A stretch of 64,000 nucleotides of DNA from Microvirga makkahensis. GTDB taxonomy: Bacteria; Pseudomonadota; Alphaproteobacteria; Rhizobiales; Beijerinckiaceae. This document shows positions 17,376 to 25,437 of this stretch, piece by piece (the stretch's first letter is position 1; each line of letters starts with the position of its first letter). The stretch lies in contig NZ_WURB01000005.1 of NCBI RefSeq assembly GCF_009830105.1, forward strand, positions 248,001-312,000, given 5' to 3'. The translations under genes were made by a program, and so were the position numbers. Below the pieces are notes generated by a model. It made no database searches, had not been told where the DNA came from, and worked only from the letters and a program-made list of their open reading frames with translations.

Positions 17376-17903
17376 TCAGAACAGACTCGCGCGCGGCAAG
17401 AAGATGCCAAACAAGTCTGCAAAGAACCATGCGGTACCGAACGAGAATACAAGCGCGACCACCAGCGCAACGATGCGAGCCGTCCATGTACTTGGCGCCA
17501 GACCAAACTGGACGACAAGGAGGAAGGCGAATGTGCTGATACCGAAACCCAATAGCGGAAGCACTAGGGTGTAGATTGCGAATGCGACGAAGGTGAAGAT
17601 TACGAGTCGGTGTGAACGAAGGAATGCACTGAACCCTGGTCCTGACCGAGGTCGAAGACGAGCCTCCTGAGCAATACCGAAGCCGCTGATGATAATCATC
17701 AAAGTGAGAACAAGTGCCGGAAAGGTTCCGGCGCCGAGGGGCTCCCAGCGAGACGAAGGTAGACGAAGAGCGACTACCAGAAGACCAAGCGAGCTTATTA
17801 GTAAGACGAGATAGGCGATCAGACGTGACCGATCACCTGTCCGTTGGCCTGCTGACGCTCTCGCCGGTGGGAGAGCGTCAGGCTTTTTCGTAGCAATACT
17901 CAT
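17376..17903 (-). CDS. tctB: Tripartite tricarboxylate transporter small membrane subunit TctB
   Basis: A 175-residue protein has four hydrophobic segments (LIAYLVLLISSLGLLVVAL first) and the WEPLGAGTFPALVLTLMII pattern typical of TctB. Its ATG overlaps the tctC stop in the form ATGA. TctB sequences vary widely, so the context of tctC and tctA is what makes the call strong. Confidence 0.9.
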   Translation of the reverse strand: MSIATKKPDALPPARASAGQRTGDRSRLIAYLVLLISSLGLLVVALRLPSSRWEPLGAGTFPALVLTLMIIISGFGIAQEARLRPRSGPGFSAFLRSHRLVIFTFVAFAIYTLVLPLLGFGISTFAFLLVVQFGLAPSTWTARIVALVVALVFSFGTAWFFADLFGIFLPRASLF

Positions 17904-18859
17904 GATGCAAGCTTGGAAGAGAGACGCTTGACAGTCTCGTCCAGTCTCTGGAGTGATTTCACGTAATCCTCCTGGCTCCGGAAGACAACGTCGCCGCCAG
18001 CATTCTTGATCTGCTGGATGGCATCCTGATCCTTGGCCACCTTCGAGAGCGCCTCTTCGAGCACATCAATGCGCTCCTGCGGAGTTCCCTTAGGAACAAC
18101 TAGGCCGCGATTGATGGACAGGTCGATATCGTACCCAAGTTCTTTGAGGGTGGGGACATCCGGGTACTCTGGCAGACGCTCCTCGCTTCCCACTGCCAGG
18201 AAACGCAGATCACCGTTCTTCACGAACTGTCCGGCCGAGGCAACATCACCGATGGCGGCCTCGACTGTACCGCCTAGCAAGCCGCGGATACGCTCACCGG
18301 TGCCTTCATAGCCAACATAGCCGAACTCAGTACCGGTCGCATCCCCAACCATGGCAGCGTGCAGATGAGGCACGCCTGCGAGCGTGACCCCAAACTTGAT
18401 CTTGCCTGGATTCTTTTTCGCGTGAGCAACAAACTCTTCAAGGGTTTTCCATGGTGAATTGGCACTGATCACGATGAACTGCGGAGATGAAGTTATCAGG
18501 CCAACCGGGGTAAACGAATCCCAATTTAGTTTTGTTAGGTCGGTGTGGAACGATGTTAACAAGCCATCGTGAATTTGCGAAATTGTATAACCATCCGGCT
18601 TGGCCTTCGCGACCTGCTGGAGACCAAGAGTTCCGCTGGCGCCAGGAACATTGATGACGGGGAAGGGCTGCCCGAGTTCGTCCTCCAGTTGCTTGGCTAC
18701 AATACGCATTATTGCGTCGCTGCCGCCGCCAGGCGCCCAAGGCACAATAAATTCAACGGGCTTCTCTGGGTACTTTCCTTGTGCCTGAACAGGGAACAAT
18801 CCCGAGCTGGCAATCATCAGGGCAGCACAAGTTCCAATGAAAAAATGTCTGCGTTGCAT
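17900..18859 (-). CDS. tctC: Tripartite tricarboxylate transporter solute-binding protein TctC (Bug family)
   Basis: The 319-residue periplasmic receptor has a signal peptide (MQRRHFFIGTCAALMIASSG ... VQAQ) followed by the Bug motif YPEKPVEFIVPWAPGGGSDAI. The start at 18859 is set by GGAGGAGGA 8-9 bases upstream; the frame extends 40 codons further but that part is not a leader. Bug proteins bind carboxylates or amides. The coupled GGT-family enzyme suggests a gamma-glutamyl or oxamate-type ligand here, which is inference. Confidence 0.93.
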   Translation of the reverse strand: MQRRHFFIGTCAALMIASSGLFPVQAQGKYPEKPVEFIVPWAPGGGSDAIMRIVAKQLEDELGQPFPVINVPGASGTLGLQQVAKAKPDGYTISQIHDGLLTSFHTDLTKLNWDSFTPVGLITSSPQFIVISANSPWKTLEEFVAHAKKNPGKIKFGVTLAGVPHLHAAMVGDATGTEFGYVGYEGTGERIRGLLGGTVEAAIGDVASAGQFVKNGDLRFLAVGSEERLPEYPDVPTLKELGYDIDLSINRGLVVPKGTPQERIDVLEEALSKVAKDQDAIQQIKNAGGDVVFRSQEDYVKSLQRLDETVKRLSSKLAS

Positions 18860-19077
18860 AATTGTCTTCCTCCTCCGCGCCGGCAATCGCAAGCGCTCAT
18901 CAAGATTTTGCCTGCGCCGTGATGGCGATTGGTATTCTTTTTCGGAAAACAGCCTTACCTGCACCGAACCAATTGTCAAATGGTTATGGCGGTTGATTCT
19001 GCACCAAAATCAGCCATGTTGCTGAGAGGTGTACCATTACAGGTGTGGAGGGGTAAACAGAGTTGTTAATCCCAGTG

Positions 19078-19104
19078 CCATTATGGTACCAATCCACATA
19101 ATGG
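19078..19104. promoter_or_regulatory. Candidate operator: 8-bp perfect inverted repeat
   Basis: CCATTATG (19078-19085) and CATAATGG (19097-19104) form a perfect inverted repeat with an 11-base spacer, in the 270-base gap between tctC and the TauE gene. The GTACC within the spacer also recurs at 19031-19035. The FCD-type GntR regulator encoded just beyond TauE is the obvious candidate to bind it and control both transcripts. Confidence 0.5.
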
Positions 19105-19129
19105 TTTTATACTTGATTGTGAGGATGTT

Positions 19130-19963
19130 GTGGTCGTAGGAATGAGTTTGGGATCCGCCGCCATTTGGATTGCGGCAATGGTCGGCGCCGGTGCAGTGGG
19201 CGGCATACTCGCCGGACTGCTGGGCGTTGGAGGCGGTATCGTAATCGTCCCGCTTCTCTATCACCTACTCGGACTGATGGATGTCGCCTCTGACATCAGC
19301 ATGCACATTGCTGTGGGCACATCGCTAGCCATCATCGTACCAACAGCATTCATCTCTGCACGATCGCACGCTAAGCGGGGCTCCGTCGACGGAGCGCTCC
19401 TACGATCCTGGGGGCCAGCTATCTTTATCGGCGTCCTTTTGGGGACAGTGCTTGCCGGTGGATTCGACAGTGAGGTACTCGTCGCGATTTTCGCCACGGT
19501 AGCTCTCCTTGTTGCGGCTAACATGCTCTTCCGCAGAGAGGGGGCAAAAGTTGCTGATGGCTTCCCCGGTCGCGGCACCAAAATGGGGCTCGGCATCTTT
19601 GTTGGCGGGTTCTCGGCGCTGATGGGCATAGGAGGCGGCACGCTGAGCGTACCCATCTTGAGTGCCTTCGGTTTTCCCGTCCGCATTGCTGTTGGTACCT
19701 CTGCGGCAATTGGTATGATTATTGCTGTCCCTGGGGCGCTCGGCTATTTCCTGTGGGGCCTGAATGTTTCGGGGAAGCCGCCGCTTACTGTAGGGTTCGT
19801 AAACTTGATCGCAGTGGCTGCAATCATCCCGATGACGACGCTTCTCGCGCCTGTTGGCGTGCGTATTGCTCATGCGATCCCACAGCGTGCGCTCCGTTAC
19901 TGCTTTGCTCTGTTTTTAGGTCTAACCTCTATCAGGATGTTCTTCGACGTCTTTGTTAAGTAG
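19130..19963 (+). CDS. TauE/SafE-family membrane exporter
   Basis: The 277-residue protein has about eight transmembrane segments and two copies of the family motif: GILAGLLGVGGGIVIVPLL near 24 and GGFSALMGIGGGTLSVPIL near 162. The family moves sulfite, sulfoacetate or other organic anions. The substrate here is unknown but probably belongs with the divergent tct-ggt operon. The start is either the GTG at 19130 (GTGAGGA upstream) or the ATG at 19142 (TAGGA close by). A GntR gene starts 10 bases after the stop. Confidence 0.85.
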   Translation: MVVGMSLGSAAIWIAAMVGAGAVGGILAGLLGVGGGIVIVPLLYHLLGLMDVASDISMHIAVGTSLAIIVPTAFISARSHAKRGSVDGALLRSWGPAIFIGVLLGTVLAGGFDSEVLVAIFATVALLVAANMLFRREGAKVADGFPGRGTKMGLGIFVGGFSALMGIGGGTLSVPILSAFGFPVRIAVGTSAAIGMIIAVPGALGYFLWGLNVSGKPPLTVGFVNLIAVAAIIPMTTLLAPVGVRIAHAIPQRALRYCFALFLGLTSIRMFFDVFVK

Positions 19964-19972
19964 TCACTAGAG

Positions 19973-20689
19973 GTGATCGTGTTGAAGTCCACAGCTGCCC
20001 TCCAGACCTTGCGCACGATGATCGATAGGCGCGAATTTGGTTCTGCTGGTCGCTTACCTCCAGAGCGGGAGCTCGCTGCCCATCTCGGGGTCGGTAGAGG
20101 CGTCTTGCGTCAAGCGCTAGAAGTTCTCGAGGCGGAGGGGCGTGTGTGGCGTCGGCAGGGACAAGGCACGTTCTGCGAACGCCCGCCGACCGAGCGAGCC
20201 AAGCTTGAGGATTTGAGCAGTCGGACCAATCCAGCGGAGGTCATGGAAGTCCGGCTGCGGATTGAGCCTGCGCTTGCTAATTTGGCTGCTCTGCGGGCTA
20301 CAAGCGAAGATCTCCTGCGCCTGGAAACCTTCGCCAAACGTACAGCCTCGGCTACTGATGCAGATAGTTACGAACTGTGGGACGGCACCTTTCATCGAAA
20401 GATAGCGGAAGTGGCTGGCAATAAGCTATTCTTGGCTCTTTTCGATGCTGTCAATGCGGTGCGGCAGGAGACCTCCTGGGGAGTGCTCCGTGAGGCGGCT
20501 CGTAGTGAGGAGCGTCAAATCCTTTACTCATCCCACCATGAAAAGATCGTTGCTGCGATTGGGCGGCGCGATGGCGCCGCAGCTGAGCAAGCGATGCGCA
20601 GTCACCTGAAAGCTGTTGAGGAAAACCTGTTGGAGACTGCACAAGCTGGTCTTCCTGTGGGCCAGGCCCCGATGCGGATTCCGGGTTGA
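19973..20689 (+). CDS. FCD-domain GntR-family transcriptional regulator
   Basis: The 238-residue protein has an N-terminal winged HTH (LPPERELAAHLGVGRGVLRQALEVLEAEGRVWRRQGQGTF, about 28-68). Its C-terminal all-helical FCD ligand domain shows the metal residues in WDGTFHRKIAEVAGN and SSHHEKIVAAI. It is translated from a GTG at 19973 or 19979, just after TauE, so both are probably co-transcribed. It is the likely local controller of the tct-ggt and TauE units. Confidence 0.9.
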   Translation: MIVLKSTAALQTLRTMIDRREFGSAGRLPPERELAAHLGVGRGVLRQALEVLEAEGRVWRRQGQGTFCERPPTERAKLEDLSSRTNPAEVMEVRLRIEPALANLAALRATSEDLLRLETFAKRTASATDADSYELWDGTFHRKIAEVAGNKLFLALFDAVNAVRQETSWGVLREAARSEERQILYSSHHEKIVAAIGRRDGAAAEQAMRSHLKAVEENLLETAQAGLPVGQAPMRIPG

Positions 20690-21159
20690 GTATGTAATGC
20701 TAAAGCTTACAGATGAAGCAAGGGCTCAGGATCAGACTCCTTCTGGAGGGTAGTCGCTGATGCCGAGAAGCTTAGCTGAAGCGGAACAGGAAAACGAGTG
20801 AAACTCATACCTCTGTCTGCTCTCTGATCGCAGCGCATAAGCAGCCGTTCGTGAGAAATGCGCAGTTTCCTGAGGGGCGAGCAGTGGCATTTCGGAGCTC
20901 ATTTAAGAATAGATGAGAGCTGCAAGATACAGGGGCTCGCAGCCGGGGTTGGGCACAAGCTTTCGCGTCTGCGGTAACTTCCCCGACGGGCCCTTAGAGA
21001 ACGCCCAGACGTTGCCTCTTGGCGCATATCGGACGGTAAGTGGATCTCTTTGCTGAACAAAACAGCAGCTCTTCTGCCGGTGTTCGGAAATCTAGTGTAG
21101 AGCTAGTGCAACTAAGAGAGATATCAACAATTACAGGAGCTTAGCTTCGGGTGATGTCA
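20690..21159. other. Gene-free right end of the island
   Basis: There are 470 bases without a credible gene. Several AGCTCAG/GCTTAG-like scraps occur but form no cloverleaf. The stretch leads straight into the decayed tRNA copy at 21160. Confidence 0.4.
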
Positions 21160-21205
21160 AATCATAATCCTTGGTCGGGGGTTCAATCCCTCCTCCGCTA
21201 CCATA
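21160..21205 (+). repeat. attR: decayed copy of the tRNA-Met 3' half
   Basis: It matches 8485-8532 from AATCATAATCCTTG to the CCATA end. Two bases are missing in the variable/T-stem region and one in the T loop. It has no 5' half, so it is a direct-repeat footprint rather than a second tRNA gene. Confidence 0.85.
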
Positions 21206-21615
21206 GGCCCAAGGCCTTTCCGGTATTCTCCCGTGTTTACGATCAGAGCCGGTACCACCCGGCCCGCGCGGACGGCCCACATTTTCCCCTTATGAAGACC
21301 GCGTCAACGGATTGAGCGGCGAAATCCTTCGCCGGGTGATCTTCAATTCTTCTGGTGAGCTGGGGCGAAATATGTCGCAGCGGAGCTCTTTTCAGGGAAT
21401 GGGAGGCAACCATATCAAGGATAGGGCGGAGCTAGCGACCCACTGTACCTTGGGAGACCGAGAGAAAAACAGCTGCCCGGGGCTCTGAACCTACGCAGCG
21501 TTCTCAAGCCTATCAATTCGCGAGCCCATCGTCAGGGCAGGGTAGTTGCTTGCCCGGATGTGGGACATTGAAAGTCGCGCACGCTCAATCCATAAACTGA
21601 GGCGAGGATTGCCTT
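21206..21615. other. Gene-free stretch outside attR
   Basis: In these 410 bases beyond the island end I see no gene, RNA or repeat. Confidence 0.4.
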
Positions 21616-21876
21616 TTGCGGAAACTCCTCCATCGCATTCGATACTGGTTTCGCCGGCGGCCTCCGGCTGACGATCTTACAGAGATCGAGTACGAAGCCG
21701 TGTCCCTGATCGCATACGAGGGGAGGGCTGCCTACGCCCGGGCCCGGGAGCAGGCGGAGTACTGTCTCAGCCGAGGGAGCGAAGCGGGCTGCCGGTTTTG
21801 GTCAGAGGTCGCCCTTGAGGTGGCCCGTCGAACCGGCATGACCAATACGAGAAAAGCTAAGGAGCCGCCAAGGTAA
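21616..21876 (+). CDS. Small hypothetical protein
   Basis: An 86-residue protein is read from a TTG start. It has a basic N-terminus (RKLLHRIRYWFRRRPP) and a conserved-looking helical C-terminus (CLSRGSEAGCRFWSEVALEVARRTG). Similar RGS..G.RFWS.VA.EVARRTG proteins are familiar as short uncharacterised genes in Rhizobiales. The basic, aromatic N-terminus could associate with membrane or nucleic acid. Confidence 0.5.
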   Translation: MRKLLHRIRYWFRRRPPADDLTEIEYEAVSLIAYEGRAAYARAREQAEYCLSRGSEAGCRFWSEVALEVARRTGMTNTRKAKEPPR

Positions 21877-22139
21877 GCAGGCCGTTTGCGAGCCTTGAGG
21901 GAGAATGGATATTGGCCTCCAACGCTGAATGGCGTCGGTTCGATGCCCCTTGCCGCAGGCGGATGGGCAGGCAATCCCTTCAGGAGATCGCCCGGCTGGA
22001 TTTGCGCCCGTACCGGGTGATCGGCCAGGGTATCCGACAGTCGGGAGACCGGTCCGCGGCACGATGCGCCTACGTCCGGAACCCGCTTTCAGTCACAGCT
22101 TTCCTCCGGTCGGCCCGCTTCCGGCAAGCGGATGTCACA

Positions 22140-22598
22140 TGTGTGCAATGGGGGGGCCGGCTGACGGGCATGTCCTACCGGGTACCGGCCTACCCGGTGC
22201 AGCCCGGCGCGATGTACTCTGGAGGATTTCCGCATCAGCCAGGCCATGCCGGTGAAGTCGATCATCACCTATCCGGCGACGGCCTCGACCCTGCCGCGCG
22301 ACAACCGGACAGTGGAGGTGCGCGGCCATGCCAGGGCCGGTGACCGGCCAGTCTCTCATGTCGACGTGAGTACCGACGATGGTGCGACCTGGACGCCGGC
22401 CGATCCTGATCCGGCCCCAACCCCTACTCGCGGCAGCGGTGGCGGGCTCGCCTGAGCTTCCCAGCAAAGGGCTATTACGAGGTCTGGGCGAGGGCGGCGG
22501 ACGACCAGGGCACGATGCAGCCTTTCGAAATAATGTGGAATCCGCGCAGGGATCGAAACAATTCGATGCATCGCATCGCGCTGACGGTTCCCACCTGA
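22140..22598 (+). pseudogene. Remnant of sulfite dehydrogenase molybdenum subunit (SorA-like), C-terminal part
   Basis: Three successive frames spell the C-terminal Mo-cofactor oxidoreductase dimerisation domain: TGMSYRVPAYPVQPG, then AMPVKSIITYPATAS...VEVRGHARAGD..VSHVDVSTDDGATW, then FPAKGYYEVWARAADDQGTMQPFEIMWNP ending at the TGA at 22596-22598. At least one frameshift lies near 22215-22230 and another near 22440. The N-terminal molybdopterin-binding half is absent. The stop overlaps the next ATG (TGATG), the layout expected of an ancestral sorA-sorB pair. Confidence 0.65.
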
Positions 22599-22966
22599 TG
22601 CGGCGGAGAGGAGCCATTGCGAAGCGAGCAGGGAGAAGGTCGGTCGTGATAGTCCTGGCGCTTGCCGTCAACATGGGATGGACCCCTGCCGTTCAGGCGC
22701 AGGATGAGCGCGCCCTGCCTGCGGGACCTGGGCCTGACGAGACAGTCGCGTGGTGCTCAGGCTGCCAGTCCAGGGCGCTCGTGATGCGGCAGGGCATGAG
22801 CCGCGAACGCTGGAACGACATCATTACCTGGATGGTGGAGAATGAAACCATGCGAAAGCCCTGCGATGAGCAGCGCAAGGTCCTGCTCGTTTATCTCTCA
22901 GCCCGTTTCGGGGCAGCCAAAGGTGCGGGCTGCACCGACACTCCATGGGGGAGAAGATGCCTCTAG
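22598..22966 (+). pseudogene. Degenerate SorB-like cytochrome c subunit lacking its haem histidine
   Basis: The 122-residue open frame begins with a Tat- or Sec-like leader (RRSVVIVLALAVNMGW...VQAQD) and then has WCSGCQSRALVMRQGMSRERW. In SorB-type cytochromes this position is the haem-attachment CxxCH; here the His is Gln. The tail (GAGCTDTPWGRRCL) is unlike the family. The frame is intact, but with the loss of the axial His and the broken sorA in front, it is probably non-functional. Confidence 0.6.
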
Positions 22967-23263
22967 CGCTTGCCGTGAGATGGACGTTCCACTTGCCAGG
23001 ATGGCAATAAGAGCCGATCAGGAACCTTCTCCCGATCCTGCCGGTTGGGCCAGTGGTGTTCGCCTGCACCGATGCCGCTATGCAAAATCGGAATCAAGGT
23101 CCGCCTTCGGCCGTCGAGCTCCAGGGGAGCGGAGCCAGCGTTGCGGCGACCACGGAATGTCTTGAGGGCGACCTCCAGAATAGGTCGATGGTGCGAGTCG
23201 AGATCTCCGCTTGCGCAGGTTGATGGGGCACGCCGCCGTGCCGTCATCCGGAGTGCAAATCTG

Positions 23264-23743
23264 ATGCATGTTTTGTCCCGTCTGATGTTCGCCATTGCCG
23301 GACTTGTGCTGATGCTCCTTGCCCTCGGGCTCATTCTGTTTGGCTGCTGGCGTCTTGTGGAGGCCCTCATTACGCCAGGAGCATCTCTCGAAGAGCCGCT
23401 TCTGGGGACCGTCGGGTATGTGGTCATCGCGGTTGCTGTGTTCGATGTCGCGAAATTCCTTGTCGAGGAAGAGGTGCTGAACGGTCGTGAGCGCCGGATT
23501 GCCTCGGAGGCTCGCAGAAGCCTTACCAAGTTCATATCGACGATTGCGATCGCGATCTTTCTGGAAGCGCTGGTAACGGTGTTCCGCGTCAGTGCCGGGA
23601 ATGTGTCCCAGCTACTCTATCCGACATTTCTGCTCGTGGCCGCGACCCTCCTGATTGTCGGCCTTGGCCTCTATCAGCGGCTCAGCGCGACGGTCGAGCG
23701 CCAGGTGGACGCCCACGACCGGTCGGCGGAACACAAGCCTTGA
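23264..23743 (+). CDS. Small membrane protein of unknown function
   Basis: The 159-residue protein has four predicted membrane segments (FAIAGLVLMLLALGLILFG, TVGYVVIAVAVFDVAKFLV, ISTIAIAIFLEALVTVF, FLLVAATLLIVGLGLY). A cytoplasmic loop with EEEVLNGRERRIASEARRSL lies between the second and third. I chose the ATG at 23264 over the far-upstream ORF start at 23045, because the first 73 residues look non-coding. I recognise the pattern from uncharacterised alphaproteobacterial proteins but cannot name it. Confidence 0.6.
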   Translation: MHVLSRLMFAIAGLVLMLLALGLILFGCWRLVEALITPGASLEEPLLGTVGYVVIAVAVFDVAKFLVEEEVLNGRERRIASEARRSLTKFISTIAIAIFLEALVTVFRVSAGNVSQLLYPTFLLVAATLLIVGLGLYQRLSATVERQVDAHDRSAEHKP

Positions 23744-24197
23744 TGAAAGCATGCAATGAGCATTATCCACTCACTCCCGGCCCTCGTGCCGCCGCCCGGC
23801 TCTCGCCCAGCTTCACGAAGCCTTCGATGGGATCGACGCCGATCACGCGCTCAACTCCTGCTTTGATCGGAGTAGAGGAGATTGAGGCCGGGGCCGATGC
23901 CCATGCTGATCTCCAAGCCTGCACCCAGGGTGCAGGTGTTCGGTGAGAACTCCCACGGAGTTCGCCCCATGATCAGGGACGCGGCGGCGCGCCGGACCAC
24001 ATGAGACATCACATGGAACGATGTGCGCCTACACCTGCGTGCCGCCGAGGCCATCACGGGGACTTGGAGCATGGGGCGTGAAAAGCGGACCTGCGCTTCT
24101 GGACCATCCGATGCTCTCTTCCACTGTGAGCGCATCGCTCATCCGGAAAACCGGGTCCACCTTTCCCCAACGTAACCCTCCGGGTCCGCACGATGGG
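23744..24197. other. Decayed stretch with scattered gene fragments
   Basis: There are 454 bases without an intact gene. Apart from the methyltransferase scrap noted separately at its left end, the open frames on both strands are short and not recognisable. Confidence 0.4.
23763..23880 (-). pseudogene. Fragment of a class I SAM methyltransferase
   Basis: The minus strand reads GVERVIGVDPIEGFVKLGES and then runs to a stop. This is the acidic-loop region (motif II) that follows the SAM-binding glycine motif in class I methyltransferases. Nothing upstream or downstream continues the domain, so it is a remnant. Confidence 0.45.
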
Positions 24198-25328
24198 CTA
24201 GGCCTCTTCTGCCGATGATCCGTCTGCGGCCTCGTCCGGTCGCGATGTGCGTGCCACGAACCAGACGTTCATCGGATCATTGGGCAGTGTGTGACGGCCG
24301 ATGTCGGAGAAGCCTGCCTGGCGCAGCATCGACTCGGCAGTCTCCCAGCCCCACATGGTTCCGAGCCCGGCGCCGCCCTGGCCGAGCGAGACCGGGGTGC
24401 AATGGGCGCAGGAGATCGCATAGAGAAACGACGCCATCGGAAAATCGATGTTGTTTTCCAGCCGTGCCGATCCGCCGATGTCCTGCATCAGATAGACGCC
24501 GTCCTGTCGCAGGGCGCGATGCAGGCGGCGCAGGAAATCCTGCGGATCCTTCTGATCGTGAACCGCATCGAACGTCGTGATGCAGTCGTAGCAGGCCTCC
24601 TCGCTCCAATCCGTCAGATCCCGCCTCGCAAACCTGACATTCGTCAGCCCGGCCGCCGCCGCGGCGCGGCTGGCATCCTCGATGGCATCGCCGCATAGGT
24701 CGTAGCCGGCAAAGCGACTGTTCGGGAAACGCTCGGCCATGGCGATGATTGCTCGGCCCTGGCCGCACCCGGCGTCGAGCATGTCGATCCCGACCGCGAG
24801 GCGCTCCGCCAGCCCCGGGACCAGCGGCAGCACGGTATCGAAGAGCTGCGCCACGACGGTTAGCCCGCTGTCCTCGGCCATTATCTGGTGGAAACAGGGA
24901 TAGTTGTCGTAGGTCGTGCCCGCGCCGGTCTCGAAGCAAGAGATCACGCGCTCCTGGACAACTCCCAGCAGAGCGACATGCTGGCCGTACAGCGCGAGAT
25001 TGCCGAGGCTGCCCTCGCGCGTCAGGGAGGCGGCATGCTCGGCCGGCAGAGTGTAGGTCTTGCGGGCAGGGTCATAGGTCACGATGCCGCCGGTGACGAG
25101 CGCGGCGAGCCATTCCCGGACATAGCGCTCCGACAGTTCGGCCGCGCGAGCAATCTGAATGCTGGTGCTCGGCGACATCTTCGCCATCGTGTCGAACAGC
25201 CCGGTCCGGTGGCCGATGGACAGCATGATGGCGATCGCGCCGGAGTTCACGATGTCCGCCGCGCGGGCGGCGAAGGCCTCCGCCGTTTGCTGGTCAAGCC
25301 GATGCGTTCCGGCAGATTGCTGAGACAT
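24198..25328 (-). CDS. Class I SAM-dependent methyltransferase with N-terminal winged helix (Rv2258c-like)
   Basis: The 376-residue protein has an N-terminal winged-HTH-like dimerisation domain (IQIARAAELSERYVREWLAALVTGGIVTYD, about 58-87) and a SAM-binding domain with IDMLDAGCGQGRA (181-193), FAGYDLCGDA and DCITTFDAVHD. This two-domain layout is shared with the mycobacterial Rv2258c-type methyltransferases, which act on small molecules. The substrate is unknown. It diverges from a GlxA-type AraC regulator with 109 bases between, so that regulator probably controls it. Confidence 0.82.
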   Translation of the reverse strand: MSQQSAGTHRLDQQTAEAFAARAADIVNSGAIAIMLSIGHRTGLFDTMAKMSPSTSIQIARAAELSERYVREWLAALVTGGIVTYDPARKTYTLPAEHAASLTREGSLGNLALYGQHVALLGVVQERVISCFETGAGTTYDNYPCFHQIMAEDSGLTVVAQLFDTVLPLVPGLAERLAVGIDMLDAGCGQGRAIIAMAERFPNSRFAGYDLCGDAIEDASRAAAAAGLTNVRFARRDLTDWSEEACYDCITTFDAVHDQKDPQDFLRRLHRALRQDGVYLMQDIGGSARLENNIDFPMASFLYAISCAHCTPVSLGQGGAGLGTMWGWETAESMLRQAGFSDIGRHTLPNDPMNVWFVARTSRPDEAADGSSAEEA

Positions 25329-25437
25329 GGTTGGTCCTCCTGGTTGTCACGATCACCGCGGCGAGGATGGGGCATTCGCCGCGAAGACGGCAGAGCCGAA
25401 CTGGACAGGAGCAAGGCAAACCGGCCAATCTCGCATC

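Larger units (their letters stand above)
8485..21205. mobile_element. Genomic island of about 12.7 kb inserted at tRNA-Met
   Basis: The element is bounded by the 3' half of the tRNA-Met gene on the left and a decayed 46-base copy on the right. A phage-type integrase fragment starts 180 bases inside the left end in the same direction as the tRNA, the usual position. The cargo is metabolic: two amino-acid-type enzymes with a LysR regulator, a tct-ggt operon, a TauE exporter and a GntR regulator. The integrase is truncated and attR has three deletions, so the island is almost certainly immobile now. Confidence 0.8.

Noticed and set aside
21160..21205. Second tRNA-Met gene
   Set aside because: Only the 3' half is present, with deletions in the variable region and T loop; it is an att-site copy.
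19130..22966. A sulfite pathway linking the TauE exporter with sorAB
   Set aside because: The TauE gene is inside the island and regulated with tct-ggt; sorAB lies outside attR and is dead. Nearness is probably coincidence.
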